DNA of 34,392 nt from Bacteroidales bacterium UBA1797 (GCA_002319885.1 DCFT01000055.1:1-34392); one strand, 5' to 3'. Shown: positions 23,499 to 32,072, counted from the first letter of the stretch. The notes: a model not told the origin generated them from the sequence alone. A program made the numbers and translations.

Positions 23499-24263
23499 AT
23501 GAAAAACATAAAAATCGTATCAGCCATAATCATGTTGATGATAACAGGCAGTATTGCACTCTTTGCTCAAAAAAATGAACCTAAACCTACTGCCGCACAG
23601 CAGGAAGCGTGGAAAAAGGCAGAAGAAGAGCGTTTGCATAGTGACTGGCCGAACCTCGCCCGTTTTCACGATGACAACATCAAAATAGGACAACCCGCAG
23701 CCGGCGAAAAACGAGTAGTTTTTATGGGTAATTCAATTACCGAAGGATGGAGTCGTCTTGATCCGGATTTTTTTGCAGGCAAGCCTTACGTGAATCGTGG
23801 AATAAGTGGTCAGACCACCCCGCAGATGCTGATAAGGTTCAGACCCGATGCAATTAATCTAAACCCGGCAGTAATAGTCATTCTTGCAGGAATTAACGAT
23901 ATAGCAGGCAATACAGGTCCAAGCACACTTGAAATGATTGAGGACAACCTTGCCTCAATGGCTGACCTGGCAAAAGCTCATGGAATACCGGTAGTGCTGT
24001 CCTCTGTTCTTCCGGCTTTTGATTTCCCCTGGCGTCAGGGTATGCAGCCAGCAGAAAAGGTTGTGCAACTAAACAAATGGATCAAAAATTATGCGGAAAA
24101 GAATGGTTGTGTCTATCTTGATTACTTCACTCCCATGGCCGATGAGAAACATGCACTGAAGGCAAACCTTACAGGCGATGGCGTACATCCTAACCTCGCT
24201 GGTTATAAGATGATGGACCCATTGGTGGAATCAGCTATTCAGAAAGCGCTGAACATGAAGTAA
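23499..24263 (+). CDS. SGNH/GDSL-family secreted hydrolase
   Basis: Exported esterase or acylhydrolase of the SGNH fold, probably removing acetyl or acyl groups from carbohydrate or lipid. A signal peptide ends at ALFAQ (about 24). The four SGNH blocks are visible: block I GNSITEGW with nucleophile Ser79, block II Gly in NRGISGQT, block III AGINDIAGN with the Asn, and block V DGVHPN with Asp227 and His230. The 254-aa length is normal, and the DxxH spacing is intact. It lies after the strong terminator and so probably has its own promoter, but it is on the same strand as seven other esterases and fits their theme. Carbohydrate acetyl esterase (CE2/CE3-like or rhamnogalacturonan acetylesterase-like) and lysophospholipase/thioesterase are both possible. 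Confidence 0.9.
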   Translation: MKNIKIVSAIIMLMITGSIALFAQKNEPKPTAAQQEAWKKAEEERLHSDWPNLARFHDDNIKIGQPAAGEKRVVFMGNSITEGWSRLDPDFFAGKPYVNRGISGQTTPQMLIRFRPDAINLNPAVIVILAGINDIAGNTGPSTLEMIEDNLASMADLAKAHGIPVVLSSVLPAFDFPWRQGMQPAEKVVQLNKWIKNYAEKNGCVYLDYFTPMADEKHALKANLTGDGVHPNLAGYKMMDPLVESAIQKALNMK

Positions 24264-24372
24264 CATTACTTTAATTACAAATTCTGATTTAGGTATAATG
24301 CTTCTGCGAGAGTCAAAACATTTTTAGGCCTTCCGCGGGGAACAATATAATTCAACAAAAATATTTTTTTTT

Positions 24373-25431
24373 ATGTCAAATCTTTTTTCATCACTTACCA
24401 TAAAGAATATCACCTTAAAAAACAGGCTGGTTACCTCTCCTATGTGCCAGTATTCGGCAACAGAAGGATTTACTAATGACTGGCACCTTGTACACCTTGG
24501 CAGCAGGGCTGTAGGTGGCATGGGACTGGTCATTACTGAAGCTACAGCAGTTTCGCCTGAAGGACGAATCTCTTACGGTGATACCGGACTCTGGAAAGAT
24601 GATCATATTCAGGGATTTAACAGGATAGTTAATTTCATTCACCAGCATGGGGCCATTTCAGGGATACAGCTTGCTCATGCCGGAAGAAAAGCTTCGTGTG
24701 CAGTGCCGCAGGAAGGTGGAAAACAACTCGATGAAAAACACGGAGGATGGCAAACTGTTGCACCGAGCGCGATATCCTTCCTTGCCGGAGAAAGATCACC
24801 CTTATCATTGAATATGGAAGGCATTATTAAAGTTATTTCAGATTTTAAGGCAGCAGCAGAACGTGCTGTTGCTGCAGGTTTTAAGGTGATAGAAATTCAT
24901 AGTGCTCACGGATATCTGTTACATGAATTTCTTTCTCCTCTAAGCAACAAACGAACTGATGAATATGGCGGCTCATTTGAGAATCGCATTCGCCTCTTGT
25001 TACAGGTGATCGGTGCTATAAGATCAGTATGGCCCATAGAAAATCCTCTTTTCGTCCGTATCTCCGCAACCGACTGGACAGAAGGAGGATGGACAATTGA
25101 AGATAGTGTGAAGCTTGCATTTATTTTAAAAGATGCAGATATAGATCTTGTTGATTGCTCTTCAGGGGGTAATATCCACAACGCAAAAATACCTGTTAAA
25201 CCCGGATACCAGGTACCATTTTCAGAAGCTGTGAGAAAATCAGGAATACTGACCGGAGCAGTCGGATTCATAACCACTGTCAGGCAGGCAGAGTCAATTC
25301 TTCAGGAAGAGAAGGCTGATCTGGTGTTTTTAGCCAGGGAATCTCTCAGAAATCCGTATTTCCCCCTCAACGCTGCCCGCGAACTGGGAGTAGATGTAAA
25401 ATGGCCTGTGCAGTACCTGAGGGCTAAATAA
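24373..25431 (+). CDS. Old Yellow Enzyme-family NADH:flavin oxidoreductase (YqjM-like)
   Basis: Cytoplasmic FMN enzyme that reduces activated C=C bonds with NAD(P)H. The 352-aa TIM barrel has the YqjM-class signature: Cys25 and Tyr27 in SPMCQYS (the Cys that tunes the FMN), the substrate-binding pair His176/His179 in IHSAHGYLLHEFLSP, and phosphate-binding residues near GAVGFIT and FLARESLRNP. There is no signal peptide, and no iron-sulfur domain as in the larger dienoyl-CoA reductases. It starts 109 bases after the SGNH hydrolase. Its position next to many esterases suggests action on an unsaturated product of ester cleavage, but OYEs are also general stress enzymes, so this is only inference. 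Confidence 0.93.
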   Translation: MSNLFSSLTIKNITLKNRLVTSPMCQYSATEGFTNDWHLVHLGSRAVGGMGLVITEATAVSPEGRISYGDTGLWKDDHIQGFNRIVNFIHQHGAISGIQLAHAGRKASCAVPQEGGKQLDEKHGGWQTVAPSAISFLAGERSPLSLNMEGIIKVISDFKAAAERAVAAGFKVIEIHSAHGYLLHEFLSPLSNKRTDEYGGSFENRIRLLLQVIGAIRSVWPIENPLFVRISATDWTEGGWTIEDSVKLAFILKDADIDLVDCSSGGNIHNAKIPVKPGYQVPFSEAVRKSGILTGAVGFITTVRQAESILQEEKADLVFLARESLRNPYFPLNAARELGVDVKWPVQYLRAK

Positions 25432-25503
25432 TTTTTTTCCGAACATTATACTGTTGGCACTGTTATGTTATACTAATTATGTATAATTTAAATTGTGTCA
25501 ATT

Positions 25504-26271
25504 ATGAAGAAGTTAATTTTTCTTTTCGTACTTGGTTTTTCTGTGACGCAATTATGGGCACAGAAAGTCATTCCTCCCGATGAACAATATAAGCCAAAAG
25601 AAGGTCTGTTTCATCATATACCTCTTATCGGAGATCCTGCTCCTTCCTTCACCGCTAACTCAACAAATGGCATCGTAAATTTCCCCGGCGATTATGGCCG
25701 AAGTTGGAAAATCCTGTTAAGCCATCCCGCTGATTATACACCGGTATGCACCACAGAGATAATGGAACTAGCTTCTTTGCAGGATGAATTCGATAAAATC
25801 GGTGCAAAGCTTGTTGTGGTTTCCACTGATGGGCTTGATACTCATTTACGATGGAAAAAGGATATGGAAGCAATATCTCTTCAAGACAGTAAATCAGTAA
25901 ATATAAAATTCCCAATTGTCGAGGATAAAAATTTTTCAATCTCAAAAAAATATGGGATGATACATCCTGCGACAAGCCTGACCAAAGCAGTAAGAGGAGT
26001 TTTTATCATCGATCCTGATAATAAGGTTGCTGCAGTTTTGTTCTATCCAATGAATGTTGGTAGAAGCACTGACGAACTCCTGAGAATGATCACAGCGCTT
26101 AAAATAACCGCTGCTGAGAATGTATGCACTCCAGTTAACTGGAAAGCCGGAAATGATCTGTTGATCCCTTATAATCCCACTCCTTCTGAGGATCTTGCTA
26201 AAACAAATATTAAGCCACCGGAAGGTTATTATAGCCTTGCCTGGTTCCTGTGGTACAAGAAAAATAACTAA
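25504..26271 (+). CDS. Secreted peroxiredoxin (Prx6-like AhpC/TSA family)
   Basis: Thiol peroxidase reducing H2O2 or organic peroxides, here with an export signal. The frame reaches back to a GTG at 25495, but the ATG at 25504 begins a normal signal peptide (MKKLIFLFVLGFSVTQLWAQ), so I use it. The peroxidatic Cys82 is in PADYTPVCTTE, the catalytic Arg in KAVRGVFIIDP, and a second Cys208 in ENVCTPVNW lies where Prx6-group enzymes may have a resolving Cys. The C-terminal extension with PPEGYYSLAWFLWYKK is typical of the group. Prx6-type enzymes are usually cytoplasmic, so the signal peptide is a notable point. The gene ends 59 bases before a bidirectional terminator facing the convergent lipoprotein gene. 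Confidence 0.92.
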   Translation: MKKLIFLFVLGFSVTQLWAQKVIPPDEQYKPKEGLFHHIPLIGDPAPSFTANSTNGIVNFPGDYGRSWKILLSHPADYTPVCTTEIMELASLQDEFDKIGAKLVVVSTDGLDTHLRWKKDMEAISLQDSKSVNIKFPIVEDKNFSISKKYGMIHPATSLTKAVRGVFIIDPDNKVAAVLFYPMNVGRSTDELLRMITALKITAAENVCTPVNWKAGNDLLIPYNPTPSEDLAKTNIKPPEGYYSLAWFLWYKKNN

Positions 26272-26330
26272 CCATTCAATCGTGTGTTTTAGATTTCATT
26301 ATTATATAGATCATTATTTTTCATTAATAA

Positions 26331-26356
26331 AAAAGTCAGGAGAATTCCTGACTTTT
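26331..26356. terminator. Bidirectional intrinsic terminator
   Basis: AAAAGTCAGGA (26331-26341) pairs perfectly with TCCTGACTTTT (26346-26356) around GAAT. A/T-runs flank both sides, so it works on both strands. It sits between the plus-strand peroxiredoxin and the minus-strand lipoprotein, which converge here. Confidence 0.85.
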
Positions 26357-26489
26357 AATTATAATATTTTATCTGTTAATATCCCTGAATTTTAAGTACT
26401 GCTGACACATAAATACGTCAGATAAATGTAAAAACAGATTTCCTGAAGCACTTTGACAAGAAAATATCAGAAAAACATTTCTAATAAAA

Positions 26490-27035
26490 CTAACGGGTAG
26501 CAGGAGTCAGAAAAACCGACATCAACATGGTCTTTTCTGTTGGCGTATTGCTTTTGAAACCTGAATTTTTTGCAAGAACCTTTTCACTGATGACCTGAAT
26601 ATTATATTCTCCCGGATCTGAAAAATAGAATGATCCCATATAAGAGTCAGCCCTGAAATAATGATAAGGAACATCACCTGAATTCAGTACTACTTTATCG
26701 CATACAGGATTTCCTTCGAGGTGATCATCTAAAAGGGTTATCCTTACAGAATTTGTATAGCTTAGATTCGTTGTGTCTTTAGTTGCACTTGAAATCCAGA
26801 CTTTAAAACGGCCAGGTTTTGATATTACTACATTCCATTCCGCTGTATTGTTTGACGGATTGACTTTATCACTGTAGCATACTGCTTTGTCAAGTTTCAA
26901 AGATATGGTACCGTCTTCATTCTGAAGAACACTATTCTCTTCAACCTTCAAATCTTTTGTACTCTTCTGATGTGCACACGATACGACTACTAATGAGACG
27001 AGACAAATTATGAATGCAAAATTTCTCTTTTTCAT
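26490..27035 (-). CDS. Lipoprotein with CBM-like beta-sandwich
   Basis: Secreted lipoprotein of 181 aa with a lipobox VVVSC (Cys20). The rest is beta-rich, and the stretch around NTAEWNVVISKPGRFKVWIS resembles the carbohydrate-binding modules (DUF5077/CBM6-like) often attached to fucosidases and other glycosidases. Here it stands alone with no catalytic domain. Two Cys residues (VCYS and PVCDK) could form a disulfide. Ligand binding on the cell surface is possible but not shown. The promoter should lie in the 155 bases upstream (27036-27190), where I see no clear -7/-33 pair. Confidence 0.65.
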   Translation of the reverse strand: MKKRNFAFIICLVSLVVVSCAHQKSTKDLKVEENSVLQNEDGTISLKLDKAVCYSDKVNPSNNTAEWNVVISKPGRFKVWISSATKDTTNLSYTNSVRITLLDDHLEGNPVCDKVVLNSGDVPYHYFRADSYMGSFYFSDPGEYNIQVISEKVLAKNSGFKSNTPTEKTMLMSVFLTPATR

Positions 27036-27190
27036 TTTTGATATCTTTATTTAAATTACAGTTATTTAAAATTTATCCAATCTGAGGTTTATGATTAATT
27101 TTTCCAGTTGATTTTTACTACTATTTAAAATGTCAGATTTTAGATTACTTTTAAATGAAAGAATGAATTTATTATATCTTTCCCTTTTTA

Positions 27191-27586
27191 CTATTGAGAC
27201 CAGTTCCGGGTAAAAACGTTATTTTCAAACCTGAATTCACTTACCTTGTAACTAATAGAAGATTCATTTTCAACCTGGTATACCCAATCTCCCAGATCTC
27301 CTCCTGTTGAATTTACAGGTTTTAAATAGATCTTATCTCCCACAGCAAACTTACATGTCGTCCCGTAAGCAGATATTTTACCATAAGTTGGGAAAACAGT
27401 GGTTTTAATCCAGATAAGATCCTTTCCTCCAACGATCTGTGGGCCTGTATGGCAATATTCAAGGAAATTACCAATGTATTTTCTAGTAACAAACAATTGA
27501 TCTTCCCTGACCAGAGATGATGAGTTTCTCGATGTGCTGCACGAGCTTAATATGCTCATTGATATCAAAAATAAAATCTTCTTCAT
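27191..27586 (-). CDS. Small hypothetical lipoprotein
   Basis: A 131-aa protein with a lipoprotein signal ending LSSC (Cys16), then a Ser-rich linker and a compact beta-rich domain with KTTVFPTYGKISAYGTTCKF and GDWVYQVENESSISYKV. I do not recognise a named family, although similar small lipoproteins are common in Bacteroidota. Cys residues in EYCHTG and TTCKF could pair. It has the same orientation as the lipoprotein 155 bases downstream, so the two might form a small unit. Confidence 0.6.
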   Translation of the reverse strand: MKKILFLISMSILSSCSTSRNSSSLVREDQLFVTRKYIGNFLEYCHTGPQIVGGKDLIWIKTTVFPTYGKISAYGTTCKFAVGDKIYLKPVNSTGGDLGDWVYQVENESSISYKVSEFRFENNVFTRNWSQ

Positions 27587-28059
27587 CTCAGAGTTATCCT
27601 TTTTATTCTCTCCATTATTTTTGCCCGGTTAATATGTTAGCCTGACTTTATTTAAAGTAAAGTATTTCAGTTCTGTTATTATTAAAAATATTTGTTAAAA
27701 GTATTATGAAAGTTAATTAGTTGCAAGAGACTAACCCTCAATTAGTGAGGATTTGTGAGATCTTTAACATAGCTTTATCTACAAAAAATGTAAGATTATT
27801 TACCATTAAAAACAACTGGTAACCAAAATGAAGTCATTCGTCAAAAGAGGCTAGGATTTTACAGAAATCCTTCAGAAAAACAGATTTTCAGACATTATAT
27901 TTTTTTATCTGATTAGTTACCTGACTGTTATGAAATTAATAATTTAAAGGCTCCGGGAATTGAGATTTTGACAAACAGCAGGAATAAAAGGATAAGAATT
28001 CACCATGGAAGCATGATAATGAGTCTTTTATATCTGTGCTTTCTTAATCCGGCCTTATT
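27587..28059. other. Intergenic region, no gene seen
   Basis: This 473-base AT-rich stretch lies between the pirin 3' end and the small lipoprotein 5' end, both on the minus strand. Apart from a weak 5-bp hairpin, CCTCA/TGAGG at 27736-27750, I find nothing definite. Any promoter for the small lipoprotein should be in its left part. Confidence 0.4.
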
Positions 28060-28773
28060 TTATTTCATTGGTACCTCCATCAGCAATAATTCTGTATCAG
28101 TATCAGCCTTCACGATCAGCTTGTCAACATCCCATACACCAAATCCATCACGGAGATTCAGTTGCTGATTGTTAATTGTTACATCTCCACTCAAAACGAA
28201 GCAATAAATACCATTCCCTTTTAATTTGATATTGTAATCTGTGAAGAATCCTTTATCAAATTGCCCCAGATGAAACCACGCTTTCTGATAAATCCAAACT
28301 CCATCATCAGCCTGGTTTGGCGAAACTACTTGTTGCAATTTATTATGATGGTCTTTACTGTTTAAGGTTATCTGATCATACCGTGGCTTTACGTTCCTCT
28401 GATTCGGGATAATCCATATCTGAAGAAACTTCACAGGTTTGTCTTTATTTTTGTTGTATTCACTATGTGTAATTCCTGTTCCGGCACTCATTACCTGAAT
28501 GTCACCATGGTTTATAACCGATATGTTCCCCATACTATCTTTGTGTTCCAGATCACCTTCAAGAGGGATTGAAACTATTTCCATATTATCGTGGGGATGC
28601 GTCCCGAATCCCATTCCCGGAGCAACATAATCATCATTTAACACCCGGAGCATACCGAAATTAATTCTTTCAGGATCATAGTAGTCAGCAAAACTGAATG
28701 TATGCCTGCTATGAAGCCAGCCATGATCGGCATCGCCACGAGTCTCTGCTTTGTGTAATACTGAATTTCCCAT
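28060..28773 (-). CDS. Pirin-family protein (bicupin, YhhW-type)
   Basis: Cytoplasmic metal-binding cupin protein of 237 aa. The conserved opening HGWLHSRHTFSFADYYDP and the metal ligands are all present: His59 and His61 in GTHPHDNME, and His103 and Glu105 in GITHSEYN. The second cupin half is short and lacks metal ligands, as is normal. E. coli YhhW and human pirin can open the quercetin ring as dioxygenases in vitro. Whether this one does is unknown. It stands alone between intergenic regions of over 400 bases. Confidence 0.92.
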   Translation of the reverse strand: MGNSVLHKAETRGDADHGWLHSRHTFSFADYYDPERINFGMLRVLNDDYVAPGMGFGTHPHDNMEIVSIPLEGDLEHKDSMGNISVINHGDIQVMSAGTGITHSEYNKNKDKPVKFLQIWIIPNQRNVKPRYDQITLNSKDHHNKLQQVVSPNQADDGVWIYQKAWFHLGQFDKGFFTDYNIKLKGNGIYCFVLSGDVTINNQQLNLRDGFGVWDVDKLIVKADTDTELLLMEVPMK

Positions 28774-29188
28774 AATGTTAATTTTTATAACTCATGATTC
28801 CTGTTAAATATTAGTCCCTGAACTCTTTATAAGCTACATAAATTTATAATTCGTTTCTATTGGGGGGCTGAATGGAAAAAGCTATGTGACATTCTAACAA
28901 TCTTTCCACGAAATTGTTCTTAAAAAATATTCGGAAAGGAGCTCCCTATTATCATTTAAAATGAAAAACCGAAAAAAAGGTCATTATGTTTTCTTAAAAT
29001 TTCTGTACTAAAATTTATGATCCGAAAATCAATTTTAACTTAAAATATACTTTTACATTTGGCGTTTGTTTTATCAACTCCTTTAATTGCTCTGAAGAAC
29101 AATAGTAATGTCAGATAAAAAATCAAGGAGGTCATAAGATAAAGAGGACATAATCTGAATCAGGCATATCAGATATAGCTTAAGAATA
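28774..29188. other. Intergenic region, no gene seen
   Basis: This 415-base AT-rich stretch lies between the divergent pirin gene and the small membrane-peptide frame. It has stops in all frames and no clear promoter pair or strong hairpin. Confidence 0.4.
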
Positions 29189-29335
29189 ATGAAACAAATA
29201 AAAAAAATTGCGATTACCATCTTATTGATCATACTGTTGATACTTATGTTGAAAATAGTATCAATTTTAGGGAAAGTCATTGGACTCCTGGTTCTAATGG
29301 TACTTATCCTGATATTTGGAGGTCTGTTACTCTGA
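29189..29335 (+). CDS. Small hydrophobic membrane peptide (48 aa)
   Basis: ATG at 29189 opens a 48-codon frame with a basic N-terminus (MKQIKKIA) followed by two Leu/Ile-rich stretches (about residues 8-21 and 28-48), split by LKIVSILGK. It should form one long or two short membrane helices. I do not recognise a family. It is convergent with the AI-2E-type permease gene on the other strand. The frame on the opposite strand (29083-29436) lacks such ordered composition. Small membrane peptides are easy to mimic by chance in AT-rich DNA, so confidence is moderate. Confidence 0.42.
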   Translation: MKQIKKIAITILLIILLILMLKIVSILGKVIGLLVLMVLILIFGGLLL

Positions 29336-29447
29336 AAATTATTAATTTTTGCTTGTTTCCAATGGAGATTTTGCTTGAATACTTTGCAAGGCGAGACTCG
29401 GCTACCTACAAATACTGTAGTTAAAAGTAATGTCAACGATTTTTACA

Positions 29448-30521
29448 CTATTGCGTATCAACCTGATTTCGCTTTTGAAGATAATTTTTGGCTTCCGCCG
29501 GCGTGCCGAGGAGTATTGCAATCCATCGGGTTTTTTCATTCTGCTCAAGAATAATTTTAATTGTCATTGTAAATGGTACTGACAGAAACATCCCGACTGT
29601 TCCAAAAATAAATCCCCAGAAAAGAAGTGACAGGAATACAACCAGGGTTGATAATCCTAACCCTTTACCCATAATTCTTGGTTCAATAATATTCCCAAGA
29701 ATATTATTTATAATCAGATACGAAGCAAGTGTCCAGAACGCACCTCCTAATCCCAATTGAATCAGCGCAAAGAGTACTGCCGGAACGGCCGCTATAATAG
29801 ATCCGATATTTGGAATATAATTCATAAGTGCGGCAATCATTGCCCAGAGAAGAGGATAGTCGACACCAATGATCAATAATGAGAGATAAACCAGTACTCC
29901 TGTCAATAAACAAATCAGGGTTTTTATCCCAAGATAGTGGCGGACATTTTGCAGAATTGTGGAAAAATATGAAATGGATTTATCCGATCCTGACAGGATT
30001 GCTTTTGCTTTAACGGAAAAACTTCCGAATTCCAAAAGAGTAAATATTGTGATAAGTAAAATCAGGAAAGTATTGCCCATCATATTAATAAGCTTGTTCA
30101 ACGCGCCTGCAGTAAATTCAAGGATCTTTGCCGGTTGAATAAGGTTAAATATCTGATCCTGTGGGATCTTTATTCCTTTATCATTTAAAAACTTTACAAA
30201 TGAATCACTTAAGGTTGTTAGTGTGGATTCATAATCAGAAAGATTGCCTGAAAAGGATGATACGGTCCCGCCGATCAGAAAAGCAAACCCTGAAAACAGA
30301 AAAATTAAACCAAATAACACTATGATAAGTGCAAGCCATCGCGGCATTCGTTTTTTTACTAGCCAGGTTACAGGTTGTTCACAGATGATGCTTATGAAAA
30401 GTGCCAGCAAAAAAGGCGTAATAATTGCTTTTGCGTATATGACTCCAGCAATAATGATTATTAATGAAGCTGTTTGTACAAGAGGTGAACTCTCTTCCGG
30501 TAAGATTTTCTTGAGATCCAT
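29448..30521 (-). CDS. AI-2E family transporter (UPF0118/PerM-like)
   Basis: Inner-membrane permease of 357 aa. The usual layout is visible: two N-terminal helices (about 17-47), a third at about 60-85, a large soluble loop with the low-complexity stretch LSDYESTLTTLSDSF, then four to five C-terminal helices. The family's conserved motifs are present: LLTGVLVYLSLLIIGVDYPL, NYIPNIGSIIAAVPAVL and IIEPRIMGKGLGLS. Members have been linked to autoinducer-2 export or to Na+/H+ exchange. The cargo here is unknown. It is a single gene with a 390-base upstream region shared divergently with the acylphosphatase. Confidence 0.92.
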   Translation of the reverse strand: MDLKKILPEESSPLVQTASLIIIIAGVIYAKAIITPFLLALFISIICEQPVTWLVKKRMPRWLALIIVLFGLIFLFSGFAFLIGGTVSSFSGNLSDYESTLTTLSDSFVKFLNDKGIKIPQDQIFNLIQPAKILEFTAGALNKLINMMGNTFLILLITIFTLLEFGSFSVKAKAILSGSDKSISYFSTILQNVRHYLGIKTLICLLTGVLVYLSLLIIGVDYPLLWAMIAALMNYIPNIGSIIAAVPAVLFALIQLGLGGAFWTLASYLIINNILGNIIEPRIMGKGLGLSTLVVFLSLLFWGFIFGTVGMFLSVPFTMTIKIILEQNEKTRWIAILLGTPAEAKNYLQKRNQVDTQ

Positions 30522-30911
30522 TTTATCTTAGATTTACATTATTGATACGACTGAGTCTAAATTGACATTCTTATAATATGTGGTTAACCTAAAACATTTG
30601 TAAAATACTAACAAGCAAATCCGTCAGATAAATCAGCAAGCCTTAGCCGATTCAATTCTTAAAATTAGTAATTTTTCTCCTGCCATATTTGCTGACTTAA
30701 TAACTATTACTGCGAACCTTTAAAATTGAGCTTTTTGTTTAAAATGGGAAATCATATTTTCTATTTTAATTTTATTCACCTTTGTTTGAATCGGCCAGTG
30801 AAGTAATAACAGTAGTTATATGCTTTTAGCGGCTTTGAACTAATTTTCTGATTAAATTGTTTTTATTATATTGGTGCTGATTAGAAGTTGATAATAAAGT
30901 TGTTTATTACA
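30522..30911. other. Divergent intergenic region, no gene seen
   Basis: This AT-rich region of 390 bases carries the promoters of the permease (minus) and the acylphosphatase (plus). I see no TTTG/TAnnTTTG pair with correct spacing, no strong hairpin and no coding frame. Confidence 0.35.
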
Positions 30912-31193
30912 GTGGAGGAAAAGCTGCTTTATAAGATCAATGTAACCGGGCATGTTCAGGGTGTTGGATACAGGTGGAGAGCTGCAAATGAAGCACGGAC
31001 CAGGAATATTAAAGGCTTCATTAAAAACTTGTCGGATGGGAGTGTTTATATTGAAGCCGAAGGATCGCAGAAACAACTAAATGCGTTTGTAGAATGGTGT
31101 AAAAAGGGACCTGGGTTTGGTTTTGTTGAATCTGTAAATATAGACACTCTTCCCCCTCTCGATTACACGGATTTCCAGATTAGATACGAATAG
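30912..31193 (+). CDS. acyP: Acylphosphatase
   Basis: Small cytoplasmic enzyme hydrolysing acyl-phosphates such as 1,3-bisphosphoglycerate or carbamoyl phosphate. The substrate-binding loop VTGHVQGVGYRW carries the catalytic Arg21, and Asn39 in FIKNLSDGSV positions the attacking water. I start it at the GTG at 30912 (93 aa, the family's normal length). A TTG at 30888 would add eight residues. No ATG is available upstream of the motif. The DUF1080 lipoprotein gene begins 36 bases after it. Confidence 0.93.
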   Translation: MEEKLLYKINVTGHVQGVGYRWRAANEARTRNIKGFIKNLSDGSVYIEAEGSQKQLNAFVEWCKKGPGFGFVESVNIDTLPPLDYTDFQIRYE

Positions 31194-31229
31194 AACTGTT
31201 CCTCAGTATAAATTCATAAATATTTAATT

Positions 31230-32072
31230 ATGACCTTCAAAAATTTATCTAAAATCGTTTTGATTCTTTTCCTCTTCTGCAGCTGCTCATCAAAAAATTC
31301 TGTATGGCAGTCTCTTTTCAATGGAAAAGACTTATCGGGATGGGATACCTATCTTGGACCAAAATACGACACAACGCTGAATAAATTCGATACAATTCCA
31401 ATTGGTCTGAATACGGATCCTGCAAAAGTTTTTGAAGTGGTTAGGATGGGCAATGAAAATGTGATAAGGATTTCAGGCGAAGATTTCGGTGGTATATCCA
31501 CAACAAATGAGTTTGAAAATTATCATCTGCAATTGCAGTTCAAATGGGGGGAATTAAAATGGGCACCAAGAAAAAAAGATAAAAGAGACAGCGGATTAAT
31601 GTATGACGCCGTTGGTCCTCAGGGTGCGGATGGCGGTAACTGGATGAGATCCCATGAGTTTCAGATTGAGGAAGGAGATTGCGGTGACTACTGGGCCTGC
31701 GCCGGTGCAATATCTGATGTTAAAGTTAAAAAGTATAATGATTCCACCTATGTGTTTGATAATAACGGGGATTTATTAACTTTCAGTACGACAAGCCCTA
31801 ACGGACGGTATTGTATTAAGTTTCCGGATGCGGAAAAACCCTCAGGTGAATGGAATACGCTCGATTTATATTGTTTTGGAGGCACAAGCATTCATGTTGT
31901 AAATGGTGTGGCAAACATGATCCTTAATAATTCCCGTCAATTTGAAGGAGGTAAAGAAATTCCTCTTACCAGAGGTAAAATTCAGATTCAATCCGAAGGA
32001 TCTGAGGTTTTCTACAGGGGTATTAAAATATGTAAAATAGATAAATTACCCGAAAATATCCTGAAAGAATAA
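31230..32072 (+). CDS. DUF1080 / 3-keto-disaccharide hydrolase-like lipoprotein
   Basis: Exported lipoprotein of 280 aa whose signal ends in FCSC (Cys17 or Cys19). The chain is a concanavalin-like jelly roll of the DUF1080 family, shown by SLFNGKDLSGWD near the start, RDSGLMYDAVGPQG, SHEFQIEEGDCGDYW and EWNTLDLYCFGG. Members have been shown to hydrolyse 3-keto-glucosides in the 3-keto sugar route of glycoside breakdown; others have no known activity. No 3-dehydrogenase gene (GMC or Gfo/Idh type) is present in this window to supply a 3-keto substrate. It may be on one transcript with the acylphosphatase. Confidence 0.85.
   Translation: MTFKNLSKIVLILFLFCSCSSKNSVWQSLFNGKDLSGWDTYLGPKYDTTLNKFDTIPIGLNTDPAKVFEVVRMGNENVIRISGEDFGGISTTNEFENYHLQLQFKWGELKWAPRKKDKRDSGLMYDAVGPQGADGGNWMRSHEFQIEEGDCGDYWACAGAISDVKVKKYNDSTYVFDNNGDLLTFSTTSPNGRYCIKFPDAEKPSGEWNTLDLYCFGGTSIHVVNGVANMILNNSRQFEGGKEIPLTRGKIQIQSEGSEVFYRGIKICKIDKLPENILKE

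Noticed and set aside
29083..29436. 117-codon minus-strand frame
   Set aside because: Overlaps the more ordered 48-aa plus-strand peptide and has no signal, domain or supporting context.
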